A DNA stretch of 64,000 nt. Source: Telmatobacter sp. DSM 110680 (GTDB lineage Bacteria > Acidobacteriota > Terriglobia > Terriglobales > Acidobacteriaceae). The stretch spans positions 434,001-498,000 of the forward strand of contig NZ_CP121196.1 of NCBI RefSeq assembly GCF_039994875.1, in the 5' to 3' direction. Shown in pieces: positions 8,371 through 16,943 of the stretch. Position 1 is the first letter of the stretch. Every line of letters begins with the position of its first letter. The notes below the pieces were generated by a model that ran no database searches, was not told the DNA's origin, and was given only the letters and a program-made list of their open reading frames with translations. A program made the translations under genes and the position numbers.

Positions 8371-9078
8371 TCAACCCAGTTTCAGTTTTGGTTTCTGCGA
8401 GTTGTGATCAGGTAATTGATCGAGCAGCACCACGTTGAGGAGCGACTTGTGCACTTGGATGCGACCGTTGTAGTCAATCAAACCGAGTTTGCGGAAACGA
8501 TTCATAAAAAAGCTGACGCGAGATCGAGTGGTGCCGATCATGTCGGCCAGAGTCTCTTGGGTAATCGGGGGAATAAATTGTTCCGGTTCGCCGGGCTTGC
8601 CAAATTCCGCCATCAGCAAAAGAATCCTGGCCAGCCGTTTTTCGCTGGAGTTGAAGAGTTGATCGACAAGGTCGGCTTGGGTCCGCATACTGCGCGCGAG
8701 GAGAAACTTCAAGAAGATGTCCGCGAACGCAGGCTCATCGTGCATAACGCGCACCATTTCAGCTCTCCCGATTCTGAGCGCCGAGCACGCATTAACAGCG
8801 GTTGCTGTGGCCAAACGCAACCCCATGATTGCCGCTAACGATTCTTCTCCAACAAACTCCCCTGCCGATAGAAGTGTGATTGTGGCTTCTTTGCCGCCCT
8901 GAGACAAGACGGTCAATCGTGCCCTTCCTCGTTGCAAGTAAAAAACTGCGTCAGCCTTGTCCCCTTGGCAAAAAAAGGTCTGATTAGGTTTCAATTCGAT
9001 GACTGTTCTTCCCAATCCGGCGTTCGCAAGAAAGGCGGCATGGTCAAACGGAGCGTCACTAATTGTGGCTATTGGCAT
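8371..9078 (-). CDS. Crp/Fnr-family transcriptional regulator
   Basis: A 235-residue regulator. An N-terminal cyclic-nucleotide-binding-type beta barrel (residues ~15-135) is shown by LKPNQTFFCQGDKADAVFYLQRGRARL and GEFVGEESL. A long dimer helix follows, then a Crp-type winged HTH (~170-225) with ITQETLADMIGTTRSRVSFFMNRFRKLGLI, where TTRSRVSFFMNRF is the recognition-helix region. No Cys cluster for an Fnr iron-sulfur centre is present. The usual cAMP-contact Arg/Ser pair in the phosphate-binding cassette is not clear, so the ligand is unknown. The gene stands alone, facing away from the neighbouring SDR remnant, so targets cannot be inferred. Confidence 0.9.
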   Translation of the reverse strand: MPIATISDAPFDHAAFLANAGLGRTVIELKPNQTFFCQGDKADAVFYLQRGRARLTVLSQGGKEATITLLSAGEFVGEESLAAIMGLRLATATAVNACSALRIGRAEMVRVMHDEPAFADIFLKFLLARSMRTQADLVDQLFNSSEKRLARILLLMAEFGKPGEPEQFIPPITQETLADMIGTTRSRVSFFMNRFRKLGLIDYNGRIQVHKSLLNVVLLDQLPDHNSQKPKLKLG

Positions 9079-9325
9079 AAGGTGTCCTTGCCGGGTATCT
9101 ATGCTGAGAGCAAGTGGATGATTTTCCTGATACTGGGACAGGTTCCGGTCGTAGAAGGATCTTTGACAAGAAGCGGGTCATGAAGCCCCGACCGCGACGG
9201 ATTCTCCACGGTGCAAGCAGAATTCTTCAGATGCTTCAGCCCTGTCAATCATCACCGTTCTAAATCGCGGTTGTCTGGTCAATATCGCTCACAAGGCAAG
9301 ATGGCTGAAACTCCGCGCCTATTCG

Positions 9326-9470
9326 TCAATGTGCGGCCCGAGCCTGCGCCAAAGTAGCCACAGGAGACTTCAGATCGAGCAATGCCAACGCATAACCGGC
9401 GTTTGCCAAGACCTCGGCTGTCCGCCCGACCGATCCCTTGTGCCGCACCCGTAACAATGGCAACCTTCAT
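9326..9470 (-). pseudogene. Remnant of a short-chain dehydrogenase (SDR), frameshifted and truncated
   Basis: The minus strand starts MKVAIVTGAAQGIGRA, the classic Rossmann glycine motif (TGxxxGIG) of an SDR enzyme. After the GRA triplet one extra G shifts the frame; skipping it restores the expected continuation AEVLANAGYALALLDL. A TGA then ends the reading at 9326-9328 after about 48 codons, against ~250 in the family. Only the cofactor-binding N-terminus survives, so this is a gene relic rather than an active enzyme. Confidence 0.75.
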
Positions 9471-9970
9471 CCTCCTAAGGTAATTTAGGCAGCTGAACCC
9501 TTTGTTTCTCAGCCGTCGGATAAATTCTGGTGCCCGGGAAGATCGCCTTCTCGGGTGCTAGAGGCGTGGACCTCGTTAACATGAACTTCTCCGCTACGAT
9601 TCTGACGTCTTGTGACCGTGTGGCTCAGGGTGTAATCGATTTCCATCCCTGCGTTTCAGCCATAAGTGGCCGCAGTGAATGATGCGCAGAGGCGTGACAA
9701 AAAGTCCCAAATGGGATTTGAGCCATGAGGGGAACGACCACGCAGGCCAAAGCAAGCTCAGCGTGTGAGTTTGGGTGGCGTTTCGGCCCGCAATAGGAAG
9801 TCGGCGGTGTGGCACATTCATCCGCTCTAGCTTGCTATGGTTGCTAATGTTTTTGGCCTGAATCGGTTCTATAAAGGGACATTCAGGTGAACCAAGTGGC
9901 AGAAGTAAAATCCAGTAAACTGCTTATTTAGGTTGATTTACGTGAGAAATCAATAAGATTGGAATTGCTA
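9471..9970. other. Intergenic region without a supported gene
   Basis: About 500 bp between the SDR remnant and the tRNA-Leu gene. Short open frames exist on both strands but none has a ribosome site, domain or typical codon pattern. A small palindrome TCCCAAATGGGA lies near 9706-9717. Probably decayed sequence. Confidence 0.4.
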
Positions 9971-10057
9971 TGGTGCCGAAGAAGGGACTCGAACCCCCAC
10001 ACCCTTGCGAGTACGTGGACCTGAACCACGCGCGTCTGCCAATTCCGCCACTTCGGC
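9971..10057 (-). tRNA. tRNA-Leu (CAG)
   Basis: Read on the minus strand, the gene begins GCCGAAGTGGCGGAATTGGC and closes with CTTCGGC, discriminator A and an encoded CCA. The acceptor stem is a perfect 7 bp. The anticodon arm CGTGG-TTCAGGT-CCACG gives anticodon CAG. A long variable arm (class II) and the TTCGAGTCC T-arm are present. At 87 nt it has the size expected for a leucine tRNA. Confidence 0.97.
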
Positions 10058-10159
10058 ACGAGACACGAACCCAGCAGTTTTCACTGGATCGGCAGCATCT
10101 CTGAGTCTCGCAAAAGCGGCCAATCGTGTCAAATTTCCGAAATCTTCCAGGCTTGCAAG

Positions 10160-11059
10160 TCACTTCTTCTTCAGGGCTTCCAACTCATCAAGCGTTCGTG
10201 GCCAGTCCGCACCCAATAGCCGTGACAGGCTGCGATCCGCCAGCACTTTTCCGCCGGTCTGACAACGGGCGCAGTAATTCGTTTCGTTGTCCGCGTAGCG
10301 AATTCGCTGCACTTTCTCGCCGCATCGCGGACACGGCTGATTGAACTTGCCGTGGACCGCCATCTCCGGCCGGAATGCCGTTACCTTCTCCGGGAACTTC
10401 TTCTGCGCTTCGGACCCCAGGCGATCCATCCATGCCGTCATGGTCGCGCGGGTTGCTGCGAACAGACGCTCCCACTCTTCCGGCTTCAGCTTATGCGTCA
10501 GCGCAATGGGCGACAGCTGCGCCGCATGCAGGATCTCATCGGAATACGCATTGCCTACTCCGCTGATCAGCCGCGGATCGGTGAGGGCTCTCTTCAGCGT
10601 GCGATTCTCCGCAGTCAGCGCCCCGCGGAAACCATCTAGATCAGTCTCAAAGATTTCCACGCCGCCCGGGTCCATCGATCGCAAGGCTTCTTGGCCGCGG
10701 ACAACGTACAGCGATGCGCGCCGTTTCGATCCGGCTTCGGTCAATACGAGTGACCCGTTTGGAAAATCGAATGCAGCCAGCGCGTATTTTCCCGCCAGCT
10801 TCGCCTGTGCAGCCTTCCAGTGCAGCCGTCCGGCAATCATAAGGTGCAGGACCAACCAAATGTCGTCATCCACGCCGATTGCAATTCGTTTGCCGACGCG
10901 GCGCAGCTTTCGCACCACTCGACCTTCCGCCGCAGTCAAGGGTGGATCGACAGTCCGGAGCAGAAACACCGATCCCAAGCGCACGCGTTCGAGCGTTTGC
11001 CCCATGATTCGCTCTTCAAGAGCGGCGATGTACGCAGTTATGTCAGGCAGTTCCGGCAT
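10160..11059 (-). CDS. Formamidopyrimidine/endonuclease VIII-type DNA glycosylase
   Basis: A 299-residue base-excision repair enzyme of the Fpg/Nei family. The start is placed at the internal ATG giving MPELPD, because after Met removal Pro becomes the catalytic N-terminal nucleophile and Glu the second catalytic residue; an upstream in-frame start would bury these. The middle contains the helix-two-turn-helix region DPRLISGVGNAYSDEIL (~165-180), and the C-terminus a zinc finger CPRC-x16-CARC (~245-270). A ~30-residue tail (LADRSLSRLLGADWPRTL) follows the finger and is typical of a Nei-like subgroup. Substrate preference (8-oxoG versus oxidised pyrimidines) cannot be settled from sequence. 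It lies 79 bp after panC on the same strand. Confidence 0.9.
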   Translation of the reverse strand: MPELPDITAYIAALEERIMGQTLERVRLGSVFLLRTVDPPLTAAEGRVVRKLRRVGKRIAIGVDDDIWLVLHLMIAGRLHWKAAQAKLAGKYALAAFDFPNGSLVLTEAGSKRRASLYVVRGQEALRSMDPGGVEIFETDLDGFRGALTAENRTLKRALTDPRLISGVGNAYSDEILHAAQLSPIALTHKLKPEEWERLFAATRATMTAWMDRLGSEAQKKFPEKVTAFRPEMAVHGKFNQPCPRCGEKVQRIRYADNETNYCARCQTGGKVLADRSLSRLLGADWPRTLDELEALKKK

Positions 11060-11138
11060 GTGTACAAGATTGAGTGCAACTGCTTGTTCAGCGCAAGGCT
11101 TTGTTCTGAAAGCCGGAGCCTTCAATGCCGTTCATGGT

Positions 11139-11993
11139 TCATCCGATAACGGTGTTATCGATGAGCCGCGTGGCGCCCACCCAGGCAGCGACGGCGAATA
11201 GCGTTCCCTGTGTGGCTGACAGCACCGGCCACAGCGTTGCCCAGTCCACCAGTTCGATGTAATCTACACGCACCGCCGGCTGTTCTGCGAATACGGTTCT
11301 TGCTGCCTCGATCAAAGTCACGCTTCGCCGCTCTCCACTGGCGACTAGCTTCTGAACACAATCAATCGCGCGACTGAGGACCAGTGCCTGCTTCCGCTCA
11401 GCAGCGTTCAGGTACACGTTGCGTGAGCTCAGCGCCAGTCCGTCGGGCTCGCGTACGATCGGGCACACCACGATCTTTGTGTCCAGTCGCAGATCGACAA
11501 CCATCCGTCGCAGTACCGCCACCTGCGCGGCATCTTTCTGGCCGAAGAAGGCGAGATCGGGTTCTGCGGCAATGAGGAGCTTCGCCACGACAGTCGCCAC
11601 ACCGCGAAAGTGTCCTGGACGCGACGCACCGTCCAGTCGATCGCTCAGCGCCTCCACATCAACAACCGTCGCTGCACCGGCTGGGTACATCTCTTCGACA
11701 CTTGGAGCGAAGATGACGGACGCGCCTTCCCGCTCGGCCAGCGCACAGTCCGCGCTGAACGTTCGCGGATAACGCGCGAAATCCTCGTTCGGGCCAAATT
11801 GTGTCGGGTTCACGAAGATGCTTACAGCAACGCGCCCTGGCCGCGCTTCAGAGGCCGCGCGAATCAGAGAAGCGTGCCCAGCGTGCAGCGCACCCATCGT
11901 CGGCACGAGAGCCATTCCGGCGCCGTTCGCGCGATCGCATCGGTGCGCGCGACTCCACTGTCGCAGTTCTTCGACTGTTCCTAGAATCTGCAT
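11139..11993 (-). CDS. panC: Pantoate--beta-alanine ligase
   Basis: Condenses pantoate and beta-alanine with ATP to make pantothenate, the last step before the CoA branch. The 284-residue protein has the family signature ALVPTMGALHAGHASLI (~27-43, containing the HxGH nucleotide motif), FVNPTQFGPNEDFARYPR (~59-76), GHFRGVATVV (~146-155), FFGQKDAAQ (~168-176) and the KMSKS-like ALSSRNVYL (~205-213). Length matches the family. The start codon overlaps the panB stop by one base (TAATG), so the two are translationally coupled. The enzyme is cytoplasmic. Confidence 0.97.
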   Translation of the reverse strand: MQILGTVEELRQWSRAHRCDRANGAGMALVPTMGALHAGHASLIRAASEARPGRVAVSIFVNPTQFGPNEDFARYPRTFSADCALAEREGASVIFAPSVEEMYPAGAATVVDVEALSDRLDGASRPGHFRGVATVVAKLLIAAEPDLAFFGQKDAAQVAVLRRMVVDLRLDTKIVVCPIVREPDGLALSSRNVYLNAAERKQALVLSRAIDCVQKLVASGERRSVTLIEAARTVFAEQPAVRVDYIELVDWATLWPVLSATQGTLFAVAAWVGATRLIDNTVIG

Positions 11994-12916
11994 TACGCCT
12001 TGCGTAGTTGCTTTACTGGATGAGCATCCCCGCGCTCGGTCTCCAGTTCCTTTCGCACCGCTGAGGACAGATGATAGCTCTCTTCGTCCGCAGGGAAGGT
12101 GCGATGTTCGACGTCCTCGCGATAGTGCTCAATCGCCACACGGAAGAGCGACGCCGCATCCGCATATCGCCGCGCAAACTTGGCCTTCGGTGCGAAGCTC
12201 AAATTCACCATGTCGTGAAAGACGAGAATCTGCCCGTCGCAATCCGGGCCTGCTCCGATCCCGATCGTAGGGATCGTCAACTCCGCTGTGATCTCGGCAG
12301 CCACTTCACGGGGAATTCCTTCGAGCACCAGAACACCCGCACCAGCCTCTTCGAGGGCCTTGGCATCAGCCTTTATCTGTTGGACCGAGTCAGTTGTTTT
12401 GGCTTGTACGCGATATCCGCCCATGCGATGCACGCTCTGCGGTGTCAATCCCAGATGCCCGATAACCGGGATCTCCGCATCGGTCAGCGCCTGCACCAGA
12501 GCCACACGCGGACCTTCGATCTTTACCGCCTCTGCTCCCGCTTCCTTGATGAAGCGCACCGCGTTGCCAACGCCTTCGGCCACGGTGCCGTGATAGCTGC
12601 CGAACGGCATGTCTGCAACCACCAACGCCCGTCGCACGGCCCGCCGAACGGCCCGCGTGTGATGCAGCATTTCGTCGACAGTGACGGCCAGCGTATTGTC
12701 ATGGCCCATGACGACCATGGCCAACGAGTCGCCCACCAGCACCAGGTCAATGCCGGCCTCATCCACCAGCCGCGAGGTCGCGTAGTCGTACGCCGTAAGC
12801 GCAGAGATAGGTTTGCCCTGGCGCTTCATTTCAGCCAGCGCAGGAATTGTGACCTTTGTGATGGAAGGATCAAGCGGCGAGGAATTCGCGCTTCCGGGGA
12901 AGTTCGTAAAGCTCAT
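11993..12916 (-). CDS. panB: 3-methyl-2-oxobutanoate hydroxymethyltransferase
   Basis: Transfers a hydroxymethyl group from methylene-tetrahydrofolate to alpha-ketoisovalerate to give ketopantoate, feeding PanC. At 307 residues it is slightly longer than usual because of N- and C-terminal tails. Diagnostic strings: ISALTAYDYATSRLVDEAGIDLVLVGDSLAMV (~37-68), ADMPFGSYH (~102-110), KIEGPR (~133), GHLGLTPQSVH (~152-162), VLEGIP (~198) and TIGIGAGPDCDGQILVFHDM (~215-234). The ATG has a good GGAGAC ribosome site. The folate cofactor could be supplied by FolD, encoded ~16 kb away. Confidence 0.97.
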   Translation of the reverse strand: MSFTNFPGSANSSPLDPSITKVTIPALAEMKRQGKPISALTAYDYATSRLVDEAGIDLVLVGDSLAMVVMGHDNTLAVTVDEMLHHTRAVRRAVRRALVVADMPFGSYHGTVAEGVGNAVRFIKEAGAEAVKIEGPRVALVQALTDAEIPVIGHLGLTPQSVHRMGGYRVQAKTTDSVQQIKADAKALEEAGAGVLVLEGIPREVAAEITAELTIPTIGIGAGPDCDGQILVFHDMVNLSFAPKAKFARRYADAASLFRVAIEHYREDVEHRTFPADEESYHLSSAVRKELETERGDAHPVKQLRKA

Positions 12917-13020
12917 GTTGTCTCCAGTGCCGCTCCGTCAACGCAGGATGCGACCCGAACAAGAAAATTATACGCCCGTCAGGCGTGCCTCGAAAACAAG
13001 CGATCCTACGTGCCCTCGAG

Positions 13021-14193
13021 TCATTTGCTTAGATAAACCGTAATCGTACCGTTGTCATGATTAGCGGTAACGATGTCCGCTTTGCCGTCGCCATTCAAAT
13101 CAGCTACCGCCACGCCTCCCCAACCACTTTCAGCCGGTTCGTTGATGCGCGAAAAGCGCAGCCCTGGGCCACCCAGAAAGATCGCCAGACTTGGACTCTC
13201 CGCGCAGTGCACCACGATGTCGGGGAATCCGTCGCCATTCAGGTCTCCGATTGCGAGACTGTTTGGCCCGTGACAACCCTCCAGTGAAAGGCCCTGCGCA
13301 TGCGATGGACTGAAGCCACCTTTGCCATCTCCCAGAAGCGCGGTAACAGTCACTTGGTCGGCGCGAGGCACATCGCGCTCGTAGGGAATGATCGCCAAGT
13401 CAATCTTCCCATCGCGATTGAAGTCGCCGACAGCCACCTGCCATGGCTTTGCTCCTGCAGGAAACGGCGAGCCAGTTGCCTCTCGAAAGCCGCCTTTTCC
13501 ATCACTCATAAGGATCGTGACGGTATCCTCATCGAGATTTGTGGTCACGATATCTGGAAGGCCGTCGAGGTTGAAGTCCGCGGAGCGGGGGCGTTCGTAG
13601 GGGCGGCGGCCAACGTTAAAGTACCGCCCGGGCGTTTGCAGTCCGCCTTTGCCATCGCCGAGCAGAAGCTCGATTTTGTTATTTCCCCAGCTATCGGTGA
13701 CGACATCCTGCACTCCCCTGCCGCTGAAGGCACCCACGGCTACGCCATGAGGATGCGGATTGGAATGCACGTCGATCGGCGAGCCATGCGCCAGACTGAA
13801 GCCTCCCTTACCGTCACCCAGCAGAACTCTCAAATAAGGCGACTGATGATTGGCGATAACCAGGTCTAGATGACCGTCGCCATTCATGTCCGCAACAGCA
13901 ATATCGTTTGGGAGATGTCCCGCAGGAATTGGCGAACCCGGCGCGAGATGAAAGGTCCCTTTGCCATCTCCCAGCAAGACGGTGAGCGTCTCCGCGTCAT
14001 CGTTGGCCACGATGAGGTCCGGCTTGCCATCCTCGTTGACGTCGGCCACTGCTACAAATCGCGCGCCTTTCCCTGTACTGATTGTGACTTGGCGAAACGA
14101 GAGATTTGCAGGAGCGGATGCAACTGCCAGCGACCCGGTCACGGATGCGAGTCCGAGTGCCGCAGCCCAGAGCTTTGCGCCTGGCGTCCTCAT
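13021..14193 (-). CDS. Secreted FG-GAP/VCBS-type seven-bladed propeller protein
   Basis: An exported 390-residue protein made almost entirely of seven FG-GAP repeats, each with a calcium-binding-type DxNxDGxxD loop (for example VADVNEDGKPDLIVAN, VADMNGDGHLDLVIAN, GDFNRDGKIDLAI, GDLNGDGFPDIVV, ADLNGDGKADIVTAN); repeat 3 is degenerate (GAFSGRGVQDVV). A predicted signal peptide occupies residues 1-27 when the ATG at 14193 is used; a further upstream ATG (14229) would add a polar 12-residue extension and is less likely. Probably a surface or periplasmic adhesion/scaffold protein related in fold to integrin alpha. No enzyme motif. It lies 105 bp upstream of panB on the same strand. Confidence 0.88.
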   Translation of the reverse strand: MRTPGAKLWAAALGLASVTGSLAVASAPANLSFRQVTISTGKGARFVAVADVNEDGKPDLIVANDDAETLTVLLGDGKGTFHLAPGSPIPAGHLPNDIAVADMNGDGHLDLVIANHQSPYLRVLLGDGKGGFSLAHGSPIDVHSNPHPHGVAVGAFSGRGVQDVVTDSWGNNKIELLLGDGKGGLQTPGRYFNVGRRPYERPRSADFNLDGLPDIVTTNLDEDTVTILMSDGKGGFREATGSPFPAGAKPWQVAVGDFNRDGKIDLAIIPYERDVPRADQVTVTALLGDGKGGFSPSHAQGLSLEGCHGPNSLAIGDLNGDGFPDIVVHCAESPSLAIFLGGPGLRFSRINEPAESGWGGVAVADLNGDGKADIVTANHDNGTITVYLSK

Positions 14194-14333
14194 CGCATCA
14201 TTATCCTCGTGGCCTCGAGGCACGTCCATCCTGTCTGTTGCATTCAGAACCCTTGTGCGGCTTGCCGCTTGAGGCCATTCAACTTCAGATCACTTGCGCA
14301 TTGTTTGTCGCCGCTGCACACTAGTAAGTAGCG

Positions 14334-15071
14334 ATGCTTTCTCCTTTAGCTGCGAGTATTTACGGGGCAATCGGTCTCGCCGGCGCAACTGGGCTCGGCG
14401 TTGGAGGCTTCGCCTACGCCTCTCATTGGCCCACTTCGCAGATATTCGGCCGTACCCTTATTGCTCCGCGTCACCCCGACCAAATCGCGCTCACATTCGA
14501 CGACGGTCCAAATCCCGCGTGGACGCCTAGACTTCTCGACATCCTTGCCGAGCACCAAGTTCACGCCACGTTCTTCATGGTCGGCAAATTCGTCAAAACC
14601 GAGCTCGAGCTCGCTCGCCGTGTTGCTGAAGGTGGACACCTCATCGGCAATCACACGTGGAACCATCCGGACCTGAGCCGCACGCGATCCGCAGACATTC
14701 TTGACGAGTTGACTCGCACAAACGACATTCTCGGCGGCATCATCGGCAAACCCGTGCGCTACTTCCGTCCTCCTTTCGGCGCGCGCCGCCCCTATGTGCT
14801 TAAACTTGCGCGGCAGCTCGGCCTCATCCCTGTCACATGGAATGCGATGACAACGGACTGGAGTGAGCCCTCCGCCGACACGATCGCGCAGAATCTGATC
14901 AAGAAGATCGACAGTAATCAGCGCAGAGGGTGGGCCAGCAACATTGTTTTGCACGACGGCAATCACCGCGCACTCAACGCTGATCGCGGGCCGTCGGTGT
15001 CGGCAGCATCGCAACTTCTCGACCGTTACACCAGGACGCACAAGTTCCTCACCCTCGACGCATGGATCTAG
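14334..15071 (+). CDS. Polysaccharide deacetylase (NodB domain)
   Basis: A 245-residue carbohydrate-esterase-4-type deacetylase. An N-terminal hydrophobic segment (~8-29, IYGAIGLAGATGLGVGGFAY) suggests membrane anchoring, facing the periplasm. The NodB domain has the metal/catalytic motif TFDDGP (Asp56-Asp57), the zinc-binding HTWNHP (His107, His111), RPPFGARR (~148) and the C-terminal LHDG motif (~204). All key residues are intact, so it should remove N-acetyl groups from a glycan such as peptidoglycan or an exopolysaccharide; the substrate is not predictable. Its stop lies only 13 bp from the convergent fusion gene. Confidence 0.93.
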   Translation: MLSPLAASIYGAIGLAGATGLGVGGFAYASHWPTSQIFGRTLIAPRHPDQIALTFDDGPNPAWTPRLLDILAEHQVHATFFMVGKFVKTELELARRVAEGGHLIGNHTWNHPDLSRTRSADILDELTRTNDILGGIIGKPVRYFRPPFGARRPYVLKLARQLGLIPVTWNAMTTDWSEPSADTIAQNLIKKIDSNQRRGWASNIVLHDGNHRALNADRGPSVSAASQLLDRYTRTHKFLTLDAWI

Positions 15072-15084
15072 AAATAGAGAACAC

Positions 15085-16830
15085 CTACAGGACTGAAACG
15101 AGCTTCGTCCCGTCTCCGAGCGGAGAGACACAGCGTTGCAACGTGTGCAGGATCCGTTCGTTGCTGGCTTGATCCTTGATGGCAAAGCGAAGCGCACGTG
15201 ATCCCAGATCGCTTCCCATGCTTGCGACATTGCGGACAAACACTCCTACTCCGCGTGCCCGGTCTATCACCTGCTCACCGGTCGGCTGCAACTCATCGAG
15301 ATGAAACATCAGAAAGTTTGCTTCTCCGGGCACAATTTCGAGAACGCCAATGTCACGTAAGGCTTCATTCATTTCGCGACGCAGCGCGTGTGTCCTCCTG
15401 TACTGTTCTTCGTAGTATGCGGGGTCTTCAAGGGCACGCACTGCCGCGACCTGCGCTGGTAATCCGACAACCCATGGGGGCGTAAGCGAAATTAGATCCG
15501 AAAGCTGATGCGGTGATGCACATAGATACCCCACGCGCATCCCGCTCAGTGCGTAGACTTTCGACATCGTTTTGCAAACGATAATGTTTTCGCTCTCCGC
15601 CGCGAAGCGTTCTAGTGATTCTGAGGCCCCGACATAGTCGATGTATGCTTCATCGATCCACACCCTTGTCTCAGGCGGCACCGTGCGAAGCAGGCTTTCC
15701 AGGCCAGAGCGGCGAATGTGCATTCCTGTTGGATTGTTTGGATTGACCAGTATGACGAGGTCATATCCCTGCTTGATTCGCCAGGCAAGCTCGTCCAGGT
15801 CGACTCTGTATCGATCTCGCCGCGAGAGCGTGAGTCGATCCACCCGGCACCCAATTACCTTCTCAAGTACATGCCCGTACTCGCCATAAGTCGGGTCAAG
15901 TATCAGAACTCGCGATTTACGATGGAGCCAGTGTCGAAACGCGCGATAGATAAGATCAGACGATCCTGCACCCGGCAGAATATTCTCGGTCCGGACCCCA
16001 CGATGCAGAGCGACCGCTTCGCACAGGCCCTCACACTGCGCAGGCGGAGATGTTCGAACCAGCCACGAAAGATGCTCCTGCAGAGCGCATAACACGCCTG
16101 GAGACGGAGGAAACCAGGCATCCAGGACGTCGGCGTTCACGATGACTTCGCGCCGTTCCAGAGTGTCGAATCCGTTACCAATTGCGTCAAAAAACGCCCC
16201 GCCGTGAAAGCAACATGGCGGTTTCAAGAACGGGAAGTCCATCTTCCAGTCGACGCGCTTGCTCATCTTGTCGATCGTGGACTTGTGGTGGATCGCATAT
16301 CGACGCAGATCGGAAACTGATGTTTTTATCAGTTCATATGTGACTGCGCCCGATACAACTCGATGTCGAAGAAGTTGCGCACCAAAGCTCTGGTACATGC
16401 CCAATATTTCAGACCGTCCCATCGCAATGATCTGTTCACCGCCGTGCTCTTCTACCCAGCGGAAGGCTGCGTACATCAGGTACCAGGCAACGCGACTATG
16501 CCTGTGAGCGCGCGCGACGGTTAAGATTCGGGCTTCGTATGTGTGTCCATCGAGCTCAACAGGCAATTCGTCTCGCCGCACATATTTTTCGATGGAGTAC
16601 CGGCCGAGAGTCGGCGGGGTGACACTGATGAAGCCTGCCAACTGGCTGCGAACCTTCGCCACGATGTAGATATTGCCGTCATCGAGAGCATCCGACAGCA
16701 TCGCAGTCGGTTGCACTGCATGCTGCCCAAGCTCGGTGGCATACACCTCATGGCGCATGCGGTAGATAGAAGGCCGATCGGCCTGCGTGGCTAGCTCTAT
16801 CGCTACGTTGCCAAAGTTCCTGTCTTTCAA
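15085..16830 (-). CDS. GNAT-like N-acyltransferase fused to a HisC/CobD-type PLP aminotransferase
   Basis: A 581-residue two-domain protein. Residues ~8-175 resemble a GNAT/autoinducer-synthase-like acyltransferase (RMRHEVYATELGQH, AGFISVTPP, EARILTVARAHRHSRVAWYLMYAAFRW, GMYQSFGAQLL). Residues ~205-560 form a fold-type I PLP enzyme of the histidinol-phosphate aminotransferase / threonine-phosphate decarboxylase group: HGG start (~209), GAGSSDLIYRAF (~288-298), NPNNPTGM (~363-370), DEAYIDY (~393-399) and the PLP-binding TMSKVYALSGMRVGY with Lys near 424. This suggests coupled amine formation and N-acylation of an unknown substrate, but the reaction is not known. Convergent with the deacetylase; the upstream hemL is on the same strand. 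Confidence 0.8.
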   Translation of the reverse strand: MKDRNFGNVAIELATQADRPSIYRMRHEVYATELGQHAVQPTAMLSDALDDGNIYIVAKVRSQLAGFISVTPPTLGRYSIEKYVRRDELPVELDGHTYEARILTVARAHRHSRVAWYLMYAAFRWVEEHGGEQIIAMGRSEILGMYQSFGAQLLRHRVVSGAVTYELIKTSVSDLRRYAIHHKSTIDKMSKRVDWKMDFPFLKPPCCFHGGAFFDAIGNGFDTLERREVIVNADVLDAWFPPSPGVLCALQEHLSWLVRTSPPAQCEGLCEAVALHRGVRTENILPGAGSSDLIYRAFRHWLHRKSRVLILDPTYGEYGHVLEKVIGCRVDRLTLSRRDRYRVDLDELAWRIKQGYDLVILVNPNNPTGMHIRRSGLESLLRTVPPETRVWIDEAYIDYVGASESLERFAAESENIIVCKTMSKVYALSGMRVGYLCASPHQLSDLISLTPPWVVGLPAQVAAVRALEDPAYYEEQYRRTHALRREMNEALRDIGVLEIVPGEANFLMFHLDELQPTGEQVIDRARGVGVFVRNVASMGSDLGSRALRFAIKDQASNERILHTLQRCVSPLGDGTKLVSVL

Positions 16831-16943
16831 TCAACCATCCCCGAGAATGAATGCTTGTCTCGCGAATGAATGTATATCAGGTCTATAAAGCTTGAAATAC
16901 CCGTTATGACACTTTTGGCGTTGTCACAATAGCTTTGCCCGCC

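Noticed and set aside
9594..9821. 75-codon minus-strand frame
   Set aside because: His/Arg/Trp-rich composition typical of non-coding DNA, no start signal.
10341..11201. 286-codon plus-strand frame opposite the DNA glycosylase
   Set aside because: Antisense shadow; Ser/Arg/Thr-rich with no domain, while the minus strand has clear Fpg/Nei motifs.
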